This document shows, piece after piece, positions 22,637 through 34,972 of a stretch of 64,000 nucleotides of DNA. Position 1 is the stretch's first letter, and every line of letters starts with the position of its first letter. The translations under genes and the position numbers were made by a program. The notes under the pieces are model-generated. The model was given only the letters and a program-made list of their open reading frames with translations, ran no database searches and had not been told where the DNA came from. The stretch comes from Tanypteryx hageni (Eukaryota; Arthropoda; Insecta; Odonata; Petaluridae), in contig CM054117.1 of the NCBI GenBank assembly GCA_028673005.1, forward strand, positions 31,716,561 to 31,780,560. The letters are read 5' to 3'.

Positions 22637-23566
22637 TCAGTCGAAGTCTTCGATCTTAATTGTTTGGGAGGATTTATAAGAAGAAACATTCGCCGGTGGC
22701 GTACATTTCACCGCATTTGGCACAAGGAGTTCGGCGTCGTGGTGTTGCCCATGATTCATTTGCACGTCTTTAAGCATTTCTGCGTATGGAACCGCCGCCG
22801 ATTCGATGGCTCTCAAGAAATAAGAACTTCTCTCGACATCAGGATCCACCTCTTTCGCCTTCTCTTTAAGCTGCTCTGCTATTTTAAGAATCTCCGCTAA
22901 TGCATCCGGAGTTATCTGTGGCTTCTGGGGTTTTTTATCTTTCTCTTCTTCGTCGCTCTCGCTGGAGTACGAGAGCTCCACGAGTTCTTCAGGCGCCAAC
23001 TCATCCTGGTGGCAACATCCTTCAGCTTCGCGCAAACTCTTCAATTCGCGCCGGAATTCTTTTGCAGCTTCGGAGTCTGTTGGCGCGGTTTCTCCATACA
23101 TCTTGTTAAAACCAAAACGTTTCTTAAAATTTTCGAACCAGCCCTTACTCGCCATAAAACTTGCCGATGAAGCGCCGTCGGTGTCGGCCTTCAGCTGCTC
23201 GTACAACTGGAGGGCTTTGTTACGTATCACATATCCACTAAGAGGAGCGTCTTCCTGAGTTTGGTCTTCGATCCACTCAATCAAGGTTTTTTCCATTTTC
23301 TCCAGCAAAGAATCTCGCCTGCACACATACGAGGCTTTGGTACTCAGAGGGTTAGACGAACTAACGCTTGCTCTAATTCTGTCCTCGACCTTTTTAATGC
23401 ATCGAATAGTAGATTCGTTGACGCCGTACTGCCTCGCCACTGCGGCTACGCTAACGCCACTTTTCAACATATCTAAAACATCGACTTTATCCGCTAAACA
23501 TATCACTCTACGCCGTCTCTTGGCGGGTGTAACACATTCCCTCGCGCTAACACGCTTGGATGCCAT
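22637..23566 (-). CDS. CENP-B/Tigger-like DNA-binding protein lacking the DDE domain
   Basis: An uninterrupted 309-aa reading frame. The start is taken at the ATG in CCATGG, giving MASKRVSARECV, rather than 14 codons upstream, because of its good context and because the basic N-terminus then begins as in Tigger proteins. Residues about 20-65 form a Psq-type helix-turn-helix (LADKVDVLDMLKSGVSVAAV, then ARQYGVNESTIRCIKK). About 75-145 is a CENP-B-type second HTH ending in GWFENFKKRFGF. The DDE transposase domain that should follow is absent. Instead there is an acidic serine/glutamate stretch (SYSSESDEEEKDKK) and a tail, EVDPDVERSSYFLRAIESA, which resembles the extreme C-terminus of Tigger proteins. 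It ends in a candidate SUMO site, IKIED. It is either an internally deleted Tigger that stayed open, or a domesticated DNA-binding protein. Base composition is richer in GC than its surroundings. Confidence 0.8.
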   Translation of the reverse strand: MASKRVSARECVTPAKRRRRVICLADKVDVLDMLKSGVSVAAVARQYGVNESTIRCIKKVEDRIRASVSSSNPLSTKASYVCRRDSLLEKMEKTLIEWIEDQTQEDAPLSGYVIRNKALQLYEQLKADTDGASSASFMASKGWFENFKKRFGFNKMYGETAPTDSEAAKEFRRELKSLREAEGCCHQDELAPEELVELSYSSESDEEEKDKKPQKPQITPDALAEILKIAEQLKEKAKEVDPDVERSSYFLRAIESAAVPYAEMLKDVQMNHGQHHDAELLVPNAVKCTPPANVSSYKSSQTIKIEDFD

Positions 23567-23599
23567 GGCTATCGGTAAAATATCGATAAAATCAATCGC

Positions 23600-24100
23600 A
23601 AAGAGCACAAATCCTTTTCATACTTGTAACACGACCTATTAAAACCGCAGGGAATGAAGACCGGCACCTCCACCGACGAATCTATGCAGAAATAGACAAC
23701 AGCATGGCGTTGGAACCGAGTAACTTTAATCCTTATGGAACGCCAGCCCAAGCACCACTGCCGAGCGTAGTGGCTGCCACTCTCGTTATAAACCCTCGCC
23801 GTTCACGGTTTCCTGTCCGCGGCTGCGCGACCGGTCGTTAACCCTCGATCTCTCCCCTCCCGACGCCCGTCCGAGCGATTCTCAGATTACTTTAGTCCCT
23901 TGCGCAACGCGGGAGTTACGTTCTTGGGAAAAAAGGCCGTGTTGGGAAAAACCGCATTGCGCAAACTTAATTCCTCAGGGGAAAAAATCACGCGCTCGTA
24001 TAGACTTTACGAGCTCTCTCTCTACGTCACAAGCATACGTAAAACGCGGTGCGCGCTCAGTTCAAGACCGCGTATATAATTAAATTTTGTACGTGTTGGT
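23600..24100 (-). promoter_or_regulatory. CpG-rich upstream region of CENP-B-like ORF
   Basis: This is one of the GC-richest non-coding stretches in the window, with many CpG dinucleotides (for example near 23800-23880, 23905-23945 and 24040-24075). It lies directly 5' of the minus-strand ORF. A TATATA sequence at about 24073-24079 could be a TATA box on the minus strand. Promoter function is inferred from position and composition only. Confidence 0.35.
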
Positions 24101-24109
24101 TGATTAAGT

Positions 24110-26530
24110 GTCACATTTATTTAACCGTACATGAAATGAAATCCTAGTCGGGGAAACTCGCGTTGTAAGGGAGTATGCTGTGTTTGTTTTATGGTTACAT
24201 TTCTACGCTTAACTCTTTCTTATTGCTTGAGTGTATTTTTTAGCCTTTCAGGGTGACGTACTGAAATTTATAGATTAGGCGCATTGGGATGTGCATGACA
24301 GGCACACTGCAAGTTCTTCTTTGGCTTTAATCTATCACTTGCTTTGCACATTAATCTGTTTTGATTTCTGGGAAGGTTTTAGGCTTTCGATCGATTATGA
24401 TATCGACATACAGATCGATGTTTTTCACTTTTCTTTTGTCATTTGTGAAACCTTTTTGTCTTCTATTTGCTCATCAAATAACTAGGGTAATGTATCTTAT
24501 GACAGTATCGGGTGTTTGTGGGAAGAAACTTAGGGTGATTCTGAGAATACTTTGTTGGAATCGGGCGGCGTATCAACTCTACAGTGTGTTAAAAATGCAT
24601 TATTTTGGTGCCCAGATTTTTAAGCTGACCCATGTATCGATGGATCCTTCCAGGTATGCCATATAATCGAAATTTAAATTAAAAATCTTTTAAAATGAAA
24701 TTAGGCGAGAATATAAACAAAGGGCATCCGTTTGCGAGATAGCCGATCGACTTCCTTATGATTATTTATTCGATGTTTTCCTTATCTGCTAACCTTGCGT
24801 TGCACAGGGAACGATTCTGAATTTCGTCTTTCATTGTTTTGGTTGGAATGGTGATAATAATAGTAACATTACATGTTCGCGTGAAGCAAGAATTTCAGCC
24901 TTGTGGTATATATTTACTCTCCGAATTGGTAATCATCCGATCTTTGTTTCTGAAAAATGACTCGTACGACGTGAGTTTTTCCTCCTTGAGTAAATGTAAG
25001 AGGATGTAGGGATAATCCCATTGGATTCGCTTACCTAATAGTCGAATCATTAGGAAGGAAGTTAATTACCGAAAGGTGAAAAGGATGGCTTTAGAACGGA
25101 AATTCAACCTACCATAAGTACTTAAATTGTCTATTTATATAGTATATTTTTTATAAATTGCGTGGCACTTCGCAGATTTATCCGTGTTTGTGTGACCCGC
25201 GATTACCACTGGATTAGGATATCTCTACGTTAGTTCTCTTTATTGGAAAGAGGAATGGCCTTCCGTGTCTTGCGTCGGTTGGAAAATAAGAATAAGAATG
25301 GATGTCTCGAACAAAACGTTGTCACGCTTAAAAAATTTCGTTCGCTCTCGTAAAGATCCTTAAATTTTCATCTCGACTCATTCTTTGTATCAGAAATGTT
25401 GGTGATAAAATTTTGGATAGTTAACACCTTTTGATTATTCTTTCAATTTTTTACGTATTCATAAAGCGGGCTACTGCAAACACTGATTAAGACAACTGTG
25501 TTTGTTTTGGCGAAAGTCGCGCTACTTTTTACAGCCATATAGACAATAAATATTTTAATAAATGGATACGGATACGTAGATAACTTCTGAAATTATATAT
25601 TAATAGATTTGGGAAAATTTTCAACTGCTTATTTCTGGAGTCAGAAAGAGTAGCCTCTTCCCGGTCTACACGCTATTTTCAAAAACGAATAATTAATATG
25701 TATGCTAAAATTCTCACAACTTTTGTTCAGAAATTTACTGCGATCGACCTATGCGCTGCGATGACTTTCATACCTCGAAATACGGAAAGCTTTTCATAAA
25801 CTGTTAGGTATATAATAGCACTTTTATTTTTTATAATTTGACCTCTTGATAATAAAATTTTAGACTTTTACGGAATTTTACGCAATTCCTAATATATCTA
25901 GTGCTGTTAGCATTGGCTAAGATTAAGCATATGAAATGAAATAATTAATGGCGAACTTGTTACTTGAATTTCATCATTTAACTATTTTTAAAGGTTTTAA
26001 TAAAAAAATACAAAATTACATGCATTAAATATCACAGCACTTTTTCATCAAAGCTTCTGGAACCGAATTTCTGAGCTATTGTCATTGTTGGAAGAGAGAC
26101 GTTTCTTGAAAAGTTCAATTTTTTCTGAGCATATTTCTTCCATCTGAAAATACTGTTTGCTAAAATTTATTTAAATATGTATTGGACATTCGAAATCAAC
26201 TTTCCTTTTATATCGTTACCCATATTTTCTAATTTGGAGCGTTGCATACTTAAGTAATATCACTATTAAATATAAGGTGGTCCCTGATCCAATACTGTAC
26301 CTTGGAGAAGTAAATCGAGCGAAAAAATACATTTTAATACAATTTTCTTGCCCTTGGCGCATAAAAATTAAACTAGTGAAATCTATGAAATTAATTCTCT
26401 TGTAGGTCCTAAGATTGGCTGTCATCATCGCAATCCATCATTTTGTTGGTTCAACACGACGGTGAGTTGCTTCTGATTAAATTATAATAAAAATATATGG
26501 ATGAACGATGAATAAACGGAAACAAACGTA
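24110..26530. other. No gene or element seen
   Basis: About 2.4 kb of unique-looking AT-rich sequence. Short reading frames (such as 24361-24666) show no family motif. Nothing can be supported. Confidence 0.4.
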
Positions 26531-26536
26531 GAAAAA

Positions 26537-27145
26537 TACCGTATTTACTCGCGTAATTGATCCAACCTAAATATGAGGCGGAAGCAGAAGATTATGTTTT
26601 GCACCTCATAATTTTATCTTTTTTACTTTCGCAAGACGTGTCTTTTGACTGTACATTAGGCCAAATATCGAGTTTGTATCTCATTTTTAACACGTTTAAC
26701 GGCGATAAACTCACTCTTACCACGCAGAAAGAGCATTAACTCTGTAACAACCTTTCCCTTCCTTTACTTTGTCTTTTACTCTTGAAGACATTGCCAAGTT
26801 TCGATAAAGTTGTGTTCTTATAAACCAGTTTGTGTGGGGACAAAATACCAGTAAGCTTTCTAAATTGCATGATCGGCATATCATTCTGAAAAGATCACTT
26901 TCTTATTAATGCAAGGGGACAGAAAAAATCCGCACGCCACTTCGTCCTGAAGATGCTACCTAATGGCAGCGAAACTGTCGTCAGAAAAAGACTACGCACG
27001 CGGTTGTAACCCGAAAGAAGATAGGAGTCATGTAAGAAACACCCCGGAAACTTTCGCAACAATTTAATCCGCGTATTTGACCCACCCTTGTTTTAGTGTA
27101 AAAAATCGTGTAAAAAGTGGAGCAGTCACGCGAGTAAATACGGCA
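26537..27145. mobile_element. TA-flanked MITE with CCGTATTTACTCGCGT termini (copy B)
   Basis: The element is 26539-27143. Both ends read CCGTATTTACTCGCGT, a perfect 16-bp terminal inverted repeat. The flank is TA on the left and CA on the right, i.e. a once-perfect TA duplication with one change. The 605-bp interior has no transposase. It contains a hammerhead-like sequence at 26947-26976. Confidence 0.75.
26947..26976 (+). ncRNA. Hammerhead-like motif inside MITE
   Basis: CTGAAGA is followed by an imperfect stem (GCTACC and GGCAGC around TAAT, one mismatch) and then GAAAC. Next comes a small CTG/CAG stem with loop TCGT. It has the order of a minimal hammerhead core, but the A15.1-U16.1 pair and stem I are not clear. 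It is probably a relic of PLE or retrozyme-type origin, or coincidence. Confidence 0.25.
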
Positions 27146-27149
27146 ACCC

Positions 27150-27840
27150 CGAGTGCAATCACGGAACGACTGTCCGACGGAAAATAAAGAGAAACCTACG
27201 GATATAAGACAACGTGACACGATCTTTCGAAGGGGAATGTCAAGTTCAGTGATAGCGTGATAGCGAGCCTGTGGCAGGCTAAACGAGTTTGATTGGCTCG
27301 CCTCTGATAGAGCTTATATGGTGTAATTTCAAAAATAAACTAACCAAATAACACCTTGTGGGGGATGGCAATTAAGTAGCTGCTATGTTTAATATTGTAC
27401 ATTTCAAAGAACTCCTTTCCTCTTTGTGCCGTCTACTTACAGTGTGCGAACAGGATAAATGTGGTGACGTAGTTGCCGTTCCACCAGAAATAATTTGGGA
27501 CCATGAGTTGAATTGGCAAGAAGATATGCATTCGTTTAAAAAATATGCGCAGCGTTTGCTGATTTTTTCAGTTTTTTCAGCCAGAAGTGAGTTTTCGCGT
27601 TCGTATACTTGTACAGTGTGGCTAACTTGTGCGAGAAAACTATTTCTTCGTGATATATTTTTCATATAATTTCGCAGGTCAGATCTGGCCCGCGAGACGT
27701 TTGGGCATCACTGCGCCACACAATCGGATCTGCGATTTTGACATGCAGATGGGCGCGCTAGAAAATCCGAACAAGGAGTTTAGGATCGTCCTTATGCTCG
27801 ATACCTAACTTCAGATCCGGCAACGGTGGGTTTCTTCTCC
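27150..27840. other. No gene; solitary hAT-like terminus
   Basis: The sequence GGCCCGCGAGACGTTTGGGCATCACTG at 27689-27715 is, in reverse complement, a typical hAT MITE start (CAGTGATGCCCAAAC). No matching left end or duplication was found. The reading frame at 27385-27669 has no recognisable domain. Confidence 0.35.
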
Positions 27841-27852
27841 TAGATTGTTGCA

Positions 27853-28045
27853 CGTTTTCGTGTCCTTCACGAGAGTGTTGGCCTTGGCCATAGTTGGACA
27901 GTCACTGCCGAGTCATCATTTATTCCATTCAGAGACTCTGCTTTAATTTTTTTCTGCCAGCAATCTCGTACCCTCTCTAAACAAACGATGGCGTGAGCAG
28001 CTTAGATTAAGTAGAGTCAGATTAGAGTGCTTCTTTAACCTTTTG
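27853..28045 (+). repeat. Dispersed repeat family B, copy 2
   Basis: Ordered matches to 7455-7690 (TGTCCTTCACG, CCTTGGCC, AAACAAACGA, a GTGCTTCTTT-like block). Diverged; class unknown. Confidence 0.5.
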
Positions 28046-28059
28046 TTCAGCTAGCACAA

Positions 28060-30400
28060 GTAAAAAAATTTCTAAACAAGAATCGTCGATGAATTAAAAG
28101 TTAAACTTCGGTGTCAAACGATACTACACAAACCTCTGAATTTGGCATTTTAAAAAGTATTTGTACCTATATTGATCGGCCCGAACTTAAGAAAGTTTAA
28201 AAATAACAATAATTAAGCTGAAATCATCTAGGACATGTTTCTCGCATTAAAAAAACCTATTAAATACTAATTCATATCTTTAAGGAGTAACGTTAATCGA
28301 AAATTAACAAATAAATTGGCAACTTACTTTACCAAGACGCGCGTTGACAGAACACAGTTTGAATTTTATGATCCTTCAAGCTCTTACTTCATTAGCTATT
28401 TTTTTAATTCAGCCACTCAGTTTTATTCATCGTTAAAACTATTTCAGACGTCATACTTATTCGATAAAAGCGTGCTTTTGTTCTATTTCCGTAATCAATC
28501 ATTAGATTGTAATTTAAAATGTGCAGCATCATTTTTGGCCATAAATCCTCCTCCAACCCTCCAGCCACCTGTTTCATACCCCTCCCCTACCTCGCTCTCT
28601 CTTCTTCTTAATACCATTCTTCTCTTCCGTAAATAAACACTTTTGTCGTTTGGAGACCGTTATGAATTCATGCTGAGAAGAATCTCATAAGTCTTGCATC
28701 GCAGTCCCAGACGCGGAGTCCACAGTATTCATGTTGTGGCTTTTGTGATACTGCGGTATTTTGTTCAGCTTCTGAAGAACGAAGAGCAAAGTTTCGTTCT
28801 GCAGTTGGACAGAAAAAGGTAGGAGCGGTCATTTTACGGAGAACGATTAGTAAATATTTTGAACATGAAGGTGTAAGCAATTGAAATTGAAGAATAGGTT
28901 ACATAAGTAAACCTGTTTCTCGAGAGCTAGATTTTCATAGGAATGGGAAGTCGTCTAATATATTAATGGTAAAATCTTCCTGCGTTCGAGTGGATAAATT
29001 AGGACTGCAGGACTTCGGAGGTCGTTACTCGTTTTTACCCTCACGAATGCCAATTCTCGAACAAATATTAAGTAATTATGAGCGGGGTAGTATGTTTTTA
29101 TATTATGGTAATGCTTCAAAGAAAGTTCATGTGGCGAACAACCTGGCGGCGAGATTTTATTTATAATTTCTCTACGTAATTTATTTTTTATTTGTTTATT
29201 TAATAAATATAAACTTGTTGCTTTAGAGGAATTTGATTCATTGTGTCAGAATAAGCGGGCTTTGGGCTTGAAAAACTGCGAAACTATATTTATATCTACT
29301 GTAACATTTTCTCCAAAACTGTAGCCCGTGCAGATGGTGGTTAAGTATAATGAACTGCATTTTCCTAGAAAGAGACGAATAACTAAAATATTTATATGCG
29401 TGGTCCATAGAATGCTGAGAGAAAAGATGGGAAGATTAGGGAAAGACTGCTGCTTCAAAGCTGACAAGGGCAACGTACTGGACGGTTTGAGCAACCTACA
29501 TATTATCGTATTTCCATTGAAGAGATTTAAAAGAAGCTTCTAAGGCAGAGGCGAACAAATGTTATTTTTGAAAAATAAATAGCAAGTTATATTACGCAAA
29601 ACTTATGTAATTGCAGTATACTCTCGTTCGAACGGGTAATAGAGGGGAAAGGTTGCTTACACGGCCGGCTTGATGGTGGTGCGGCTCCTCGCTCTCTAAA
29701 AAGTATTTTTTTCTACTTACAAAATACAGACATTTTTTAGAAAGCAGAAAAAATATCGAACTCGATCATAGTGAGAGCGGTTGCTTTATTAAAGTTTACT
29801 ATTAAAAGTTGTTGATGCGCGTAGACTTTGCACCGGATCCCGCGATTTTCCTAGCCAGCTGTAGTTGTATAGAAGCTCATTTTTGTAAAAAATTATATTT
29901 TAAGGACATTTCATAATAATTTTATTTACTTACATCCATTATCTTAGATACTTATCCCAGAAAAAAGTACGTATGATAAGAGTATTTTGAACATTAATTA
30001 CATAAAAAATAAATTTACTAATTTCCCATTTTATGTACTTAACAGATTGGTATCAATGAGCCAAAAAACAAATGACAGAATACTCAATAATAAATAATAA
30101 AAAGTCATAAAATATTTTCAATTTTCTCAGCAAAGATATAAAATTAGTTTTTTCTGTATAACAAAATTTATTTACATTCTTAACAATGAAATATTTTGTC
30201 AATATACTCTAGTGAGGTCATTTAATACATTAACACAAAAAATAAATTTCATAATAATTTTAAAAAATATAAAGCATTGGCTCTAAAACTCCGAAGAAGT
30301 GTTACATCAAATAGGTTTTAAAATCCTCTTTATAAATGAAACTATGAACTTTTAAAAAATTGATTGCAAAATTTTTTCTCACAATAAAAAAAGTGCAATA
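28060..30400. other. No gene or element seen
   Basis: About 2.3 kb with only short, motif-free reading frames on both strands. AT-rich, with several homopolymer runs. Confidence 0.4.
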
Positions 30401-30412
30401 AACGGCGCAATA

Positions 30413-30914
30413 TACCGTATTTCCCGGCGTCGCGACGCTATTTTTTTCCTGAAATAAGTCTCGAAAATTTACCGTGCGTCCTGGAGACCGGAGGTTACGT
30501 TTTTCGTAGGCCTATGCTAACCCCAGAGGAAGGTTATCTATGCTGGATAGTAAACTGAACTCCTATATATGACCTCTGAATTAAATGTATAAATTATACT
30601 TAGTTAAAATAGTAAATAAACAAAGTATCATAAAAAATATAAAAAATATGTACGTAATCACAAAAATTCATTCCCATATCGGCAGACTAGGGTAGACGAG
30701 CCAACGGACTAGTAAACTTACTGTGTCTCTGTATTGTAAAAGAAAAAATTCAGACCATAAGTGGTCAAGATGATCTACATGTCGCTCAGCCACCCACAAA
30801 ACATCTTGGTAAGGTAGGTGAAAGTTCTGAGACCTTATTTTTATGTTTATTCTTTTTTCTCAAAATTTTGCATTTTAAAATTGGGGTGCGTCCTTGACGC
30901 CGGGAAATACGGTA
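30413..30914. mobile_element. TA-flanked MITE with perfect 17-bp TIR (copy C)
   Basis: The element is 30415-30912 (498 bp). Both ends read CCGTATTTCCCGGCGTC, a perfect 17-bp inverted repeat, and TA stands on both outer sides. No coding sequence. It shares the CCGTAT terminal hexamer with the MITEs at 3424, 26539 and 36742, so the four may be mobilised by related Tc1/mariner/pogo enzymes. Confidence 0.8.
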
Positions 30915-32340
30915 CATTGCACAAACTTTCTCATATACGTTTGGTCGACTGTGTTCGTTTATCAAAGAAAAACGCTTATAAATCAAAGTTAACCGTAGTT
31001 TAGCATATATTTTAATGTCACAGGTCAATATTTAGTAATTTTTTGGGACATATGGCTTAGTAAGTATTATTTGTGACATCAGGCTGTACGATTGGATCGA
31101 TTTAAACCAAAATCTTTACAGCCATTTTTGAGTAAATCGAATTTTGTTTCAAAATATCCAAGAATAAAGTACCCTTAATTTTTGCGCAATATCATTTTTA
31201 TGAAAAATAAGGTCTGCAAAAGATGATATATTGCACAAATACGAAATATCATTCGATTTTATGTACGCGTTTGGGTCCTAGAACAGCGAACAGACAGACA
31301 TGGCGAAAACAACTTTTATGGGATTCAGGGACACTTAAAACGTGCATTTCCATCAAAATCTCGAAGACGAATTTTTTCACTATAACAACACTTTCTCAAT
31401 ATACTACGTATATGAGAAAGTAAAAAATAACGATGATATAAATTAACACTTAAATACATTTAAAAGCAAGAGAGCTTCTGTGGAGAAAAAATAATGCCAA
31501 AATTAAAGCAAGTAATTCAAAAATATCGCATGGCAATTTTAAGTAAATGCATTCCAATTCTAATTTCAATATAAACTACAACACTTTCGAAAATGATTTT
31601 AAAAATAAAGTAGTTTTCATTAAAAAGCCTGAATAATTTTCCTTAGAAGAGATTCATCATTTCACCACCATCAAACATATAAATAAACTTTAAAATCGTA
31701 GACACTACACTTGAATTTTCTTGTTCCCTAATCTCCCATGAAATAGAGCAGTTTTTTTACCTGAGTTAATATTTCTAGTCTTGAGAAGTTTTGGCTGGAT
31801 GCCCTTGGTTTGACACAGTGTCCTGAGAAGTTAATATTTGGGCAGCATTCCATTTCAGAACTGAAATAAAAATCAATCTCTAATATTTATTCTTTACATA
31901 GGATGTTTTTATTGTTCATATTAATAAAATGCTTTATGAACACGTAATTGTCAAAAGAAAAATGTTGTTTTTCTTTTGCACTCTTCACCAGAATCCAAAT
32001 TACCATTTATCAAACCTGCATGTCCATTGCGGACTTACACAAGTTAAATTTATGATTTTGTTTGACTTATTGAATAACTGCCACTTAAACATATCCTGGG
32101 TTAAATGTCTAGTTCCAGCAACTCCATCTTGAACCATATATACACGGGTTGATTTTATGAAACCACATTCCTTGTTTTAACATGCACATGAACATTTCTC
32201 AACCTAGTAGGACTGTTTTTATTCATTTATGTCCATAGCTTGGGATCAGAACTTATAATATTTTTACTGTATTTTTCATTTTGATCATGTTCATCTATAT
32301 TTACTGAAGAAACTGAAAGAGTAGCCTCAGTTTGTGTTGC
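30915..32340. other. No gene seen
   Basis: AT-rich. The block at about 31260-31420 looks like the 3' region of some dispersed repeat, but no partner copy was found in this window. Confidence 0.35.
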
Positions 32341-32359
32341 TGCATGACCAAACTCCTAT

Positions 32360-34156
32360 TTCTCAGTGACTGAGGACATAACAAACTTCTTTACCTTCTC
32401 TCTTCCTGCATGCAGAGTAGCTGCTAGTGATCCGTGGTCTTTTTGGTCGAACTTCTTCCTCTTCATTTTCTAACTCGACATCGACCTGTTCGGTAATCAC
32501 ATCAACTTGATTTCTGACTGCCTGTATGCTATTATTGAAACGTTGCATCGCTTGCTGTACTTTAACTGGATCAATGATTCATTTTTGATCCTGACTAAAA
32601 ATTATCTCCACATGAGGCATTATCTGGTGAAAAAGCGTTAACCAAAAGGCAAAGTTATTTTCTTTCTGCCTAAGTCCATCTCGGTGGCGGCGGGGTAACG
32701 TCCTCGCCTGCCAATCCGAAAGTCGCGGGTTCGAATCCCGCCTAGGTTGGTTTTTCTCCACCTAGGGCATGGATATATATGTGTTCGTCTATTGTTATTG
32801 TTAACATATTCCACTGTAAAATGGCTACAAAAGCTGTATGTGGAATTATTGAATAAATAAATATGCACCTGCTTGTGTTATAGTAGACCGCATTTTTATG
32901 TCATCACTGTTTTCAATAATTTCCATTACCATTATGAGTCCTTTCCTATATTCATAAACAGTGCTGACTCCACGAGAATGGAAATTCCATCTGGTCTGTG
33001 ATACCTGGGGCAATCTTCTCTGTACAATGTCATTCACCACTTTTGTTCTTTGGGGCGAATTAGAAAAAATGAACAGATTCCAGACAAATGTGCAAAAAAG
33101 ATACAGGTTTGGCACTTGATGCACGCTGCGTTAGACATAATGAGATTCAGCTGGTGGGCATAACAGTGGATGAAATTTGCAAGTGGATACTTGTCTTTTA
33201 TCAGTTTCTAAACACCATTTAAACGTCCACTCATAACAGAAGCATCATCAAAACTTTGTGCTATAAGTTTATTTGGTCTGTCACCAATTAGAAGGTCGAG
33301 TTATTTTAAAATACAGTCTGCGATTGCACGAGCATCATGTCTGTCAGGATTAATGAAATTCCAGAACCTTTCTACCGGTTTTCTGCCTACAATGTAATGT
33401 AATACAGTGACTAACTGAAATTGACATGACATGTCAGTAGTATCATCAGCTATCAATGCTACATAATCTGCTTTTTTAATTTCTTTGTGAACTTCTTCAT
33501 GGTATACTTCTAACATGCATTCCAGCAACTCATTCTGTATACCTTTAAACACAGCTGATTGACTAAGGTGAACTTTTAAGTCTTTATCTAACTCAGAACT
33601 AAACTGGATTAACTCGTGAAAAACTCCCTTATTTTGTGACTCATCCCATTCATCTAGACCTCTTAATGCTAATTCTAATGCTCCACAAAAACATACAATT
33701 TGTAATCAAATTTAATACATATCTATTTTTATCTACTTGTTCGTTATGTTTAGATATAGCTAGCCGATGCTGTGAGTTAAGCTGACTTTGAATATTTGTT
33801 TTACCCAACAACAATACACTCAAAACATTGTTCATATGATGTTTAGGTTTTTCGTGAGCCCTCATTTTTTCCCAAATGTGTACCAAGTCCGAAATCCCAT
33901 TCCCCGACCAGCTGACATCTCCTTGGAAAAGAACACAAGGAAAACAAAAAATGCATTTTTTTCATCACACCTGCACAGCCAATTGTTTTTTGAATAAGGC
34001 ATTAAATTTATGACACTTTTCCTGTTTGTTGGCACACTGTTGCTTTTTAACTAAATTCAAATTAGCGAGGTGTCTTCCCATTCGTTTTATTTTGAGTTTA
34101 TCATCATAAGAAAACAATGAAAATGGCGGTTTTAATAAAGCACTTATCGTATTCAT
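32360..34156 (-). pseudogene. hAT transposase (ZMYM1-like), decayed, C-terminus missing
   Basis: On the minus strand the protein begins MNTISALLKPPFSLFSYDD near 34156. It then gives a TTF-type zinc finger (about 33960-33850: WLCRCDEKNAFF, frame-broken) and DLVHIWEKMRAHEKPKHH. The DUF4371 core follows, with ADYVALIADDTTDMSCQFQLV (33301-33552). After a stop it continues with NGV-KLIKDKYPLANFIHC-HQLNLIMS and LFHQIMPHVE, then PVKVQQAMQRFNNSIQAVRNQ (32363-32548). The C-terminal dimerisation motif was not found. Multiple frameshifts and stops are present. A SINE splits the gene at 32670-32870. A dead relic. Confidence 0.8.
32670..32870 (+). mobile_element. tRNA-Gly-derived SINE
   Basis: The head contains a pol III A box (about TGGCGGCGGGG at 32685) and a consensus B box GGTTCGAATCC at 32728-32738. 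The T arm pairs perfectly (GCGGG..CCCGC), and CTCGCCTGCCA is identical to the anticodon arm of tRNA-Gly(GCC). The tail runs to GAATAAATAAATA. It sits inside the hAT coding sequence on the opposite strand. The hAT frame resumes on both sides, so the SINE is the younger insertion. The acceptor stem does not pair properly, so it is not a tRNA gene. Confidence 0.75.
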
Positions 34157-34169
34157 TGCAGAGAATTGA

Positions 34170-34970
34170 AACATTCACACTCACCAATAATACACCAAGC
34201 TGCTAGCTTGAAGGCCGGCTGAGCCAAACTGAACTTGGCCCCAATGGTTGATATTCTCAAGCACAGGAGAGGGTTGGAGAAGGTAGGAGAGGGGGAGAAA
34301 AGCATGCAGTGTGAATGCATTCCACGTCTTGTGACCGAGTCAGCTAGGTGGTGGCATGGCACTACCCGTTGAAGTGTGGGAACTCTCCGCCAGATTTGAT
34401 GCCCACTCCTTCCGTAAATTCTCTTACCGACCCAAGTATTGTGCTGCTTCATGACAAATTAAACTTATTAAAGACTCAAAAATGAAATCAATCTGTTTAA
34501 AAACAATTATTTATAGAGCTTTTTTCTTTCTGTGAATTTTGATAGGGCCTAAAATAAGCTAGTTAGAAATAAAATTGAAGAATGCCAAAAGATATAATGT
34601 AAGCTAGACTTTGATGTTTCCAAGAAAATAATAATTTTTAATTATTAAATTTTATTTTATTTAAAAGAAGTTAAAAGTTTATATGATTCACTTTCAGATT
34701 ATGGTTAAATAATCTTAAACATAAACATTGATACAGCAGGACTAAATCATTATATATGTGGGACAGTCCCAATAGGATCATTGAAAAGTTCTTCTCACAA
34801 TCATAAAAATCATAGAATTATAATTTAATTCCGTAACTCATCTACTTATTTATTAAAGTAACTTTGAAATTGAACCCTGTTCTACCTAATTTTAATACTG
34901 TATAAAGCTAACATTCCACATGATCTACTAAAGAAAATATTATTATTTAATCATAGTTTGTTTGATGTTT
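34170..34970. other. No gene seen
   Basis: 5' flank of the hAT relic followed by AT-rich DNA. No hAT terminus could be fixed. Confidence 0.35.
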
Positions 34971-34972
34971 TT

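Noticed and set aside
29328..29543. Basic 71-codon frame as a DNA-binding protein
   Set aside because: No motif of any known family and an equally long frame lies on the opposite strand.
32680..32752. Possible true tRNA-Gly gene
   Set aside because: The T arm and anticodon arm are good, but acceptor and D arms do not pair and a SINE-like tail follows.
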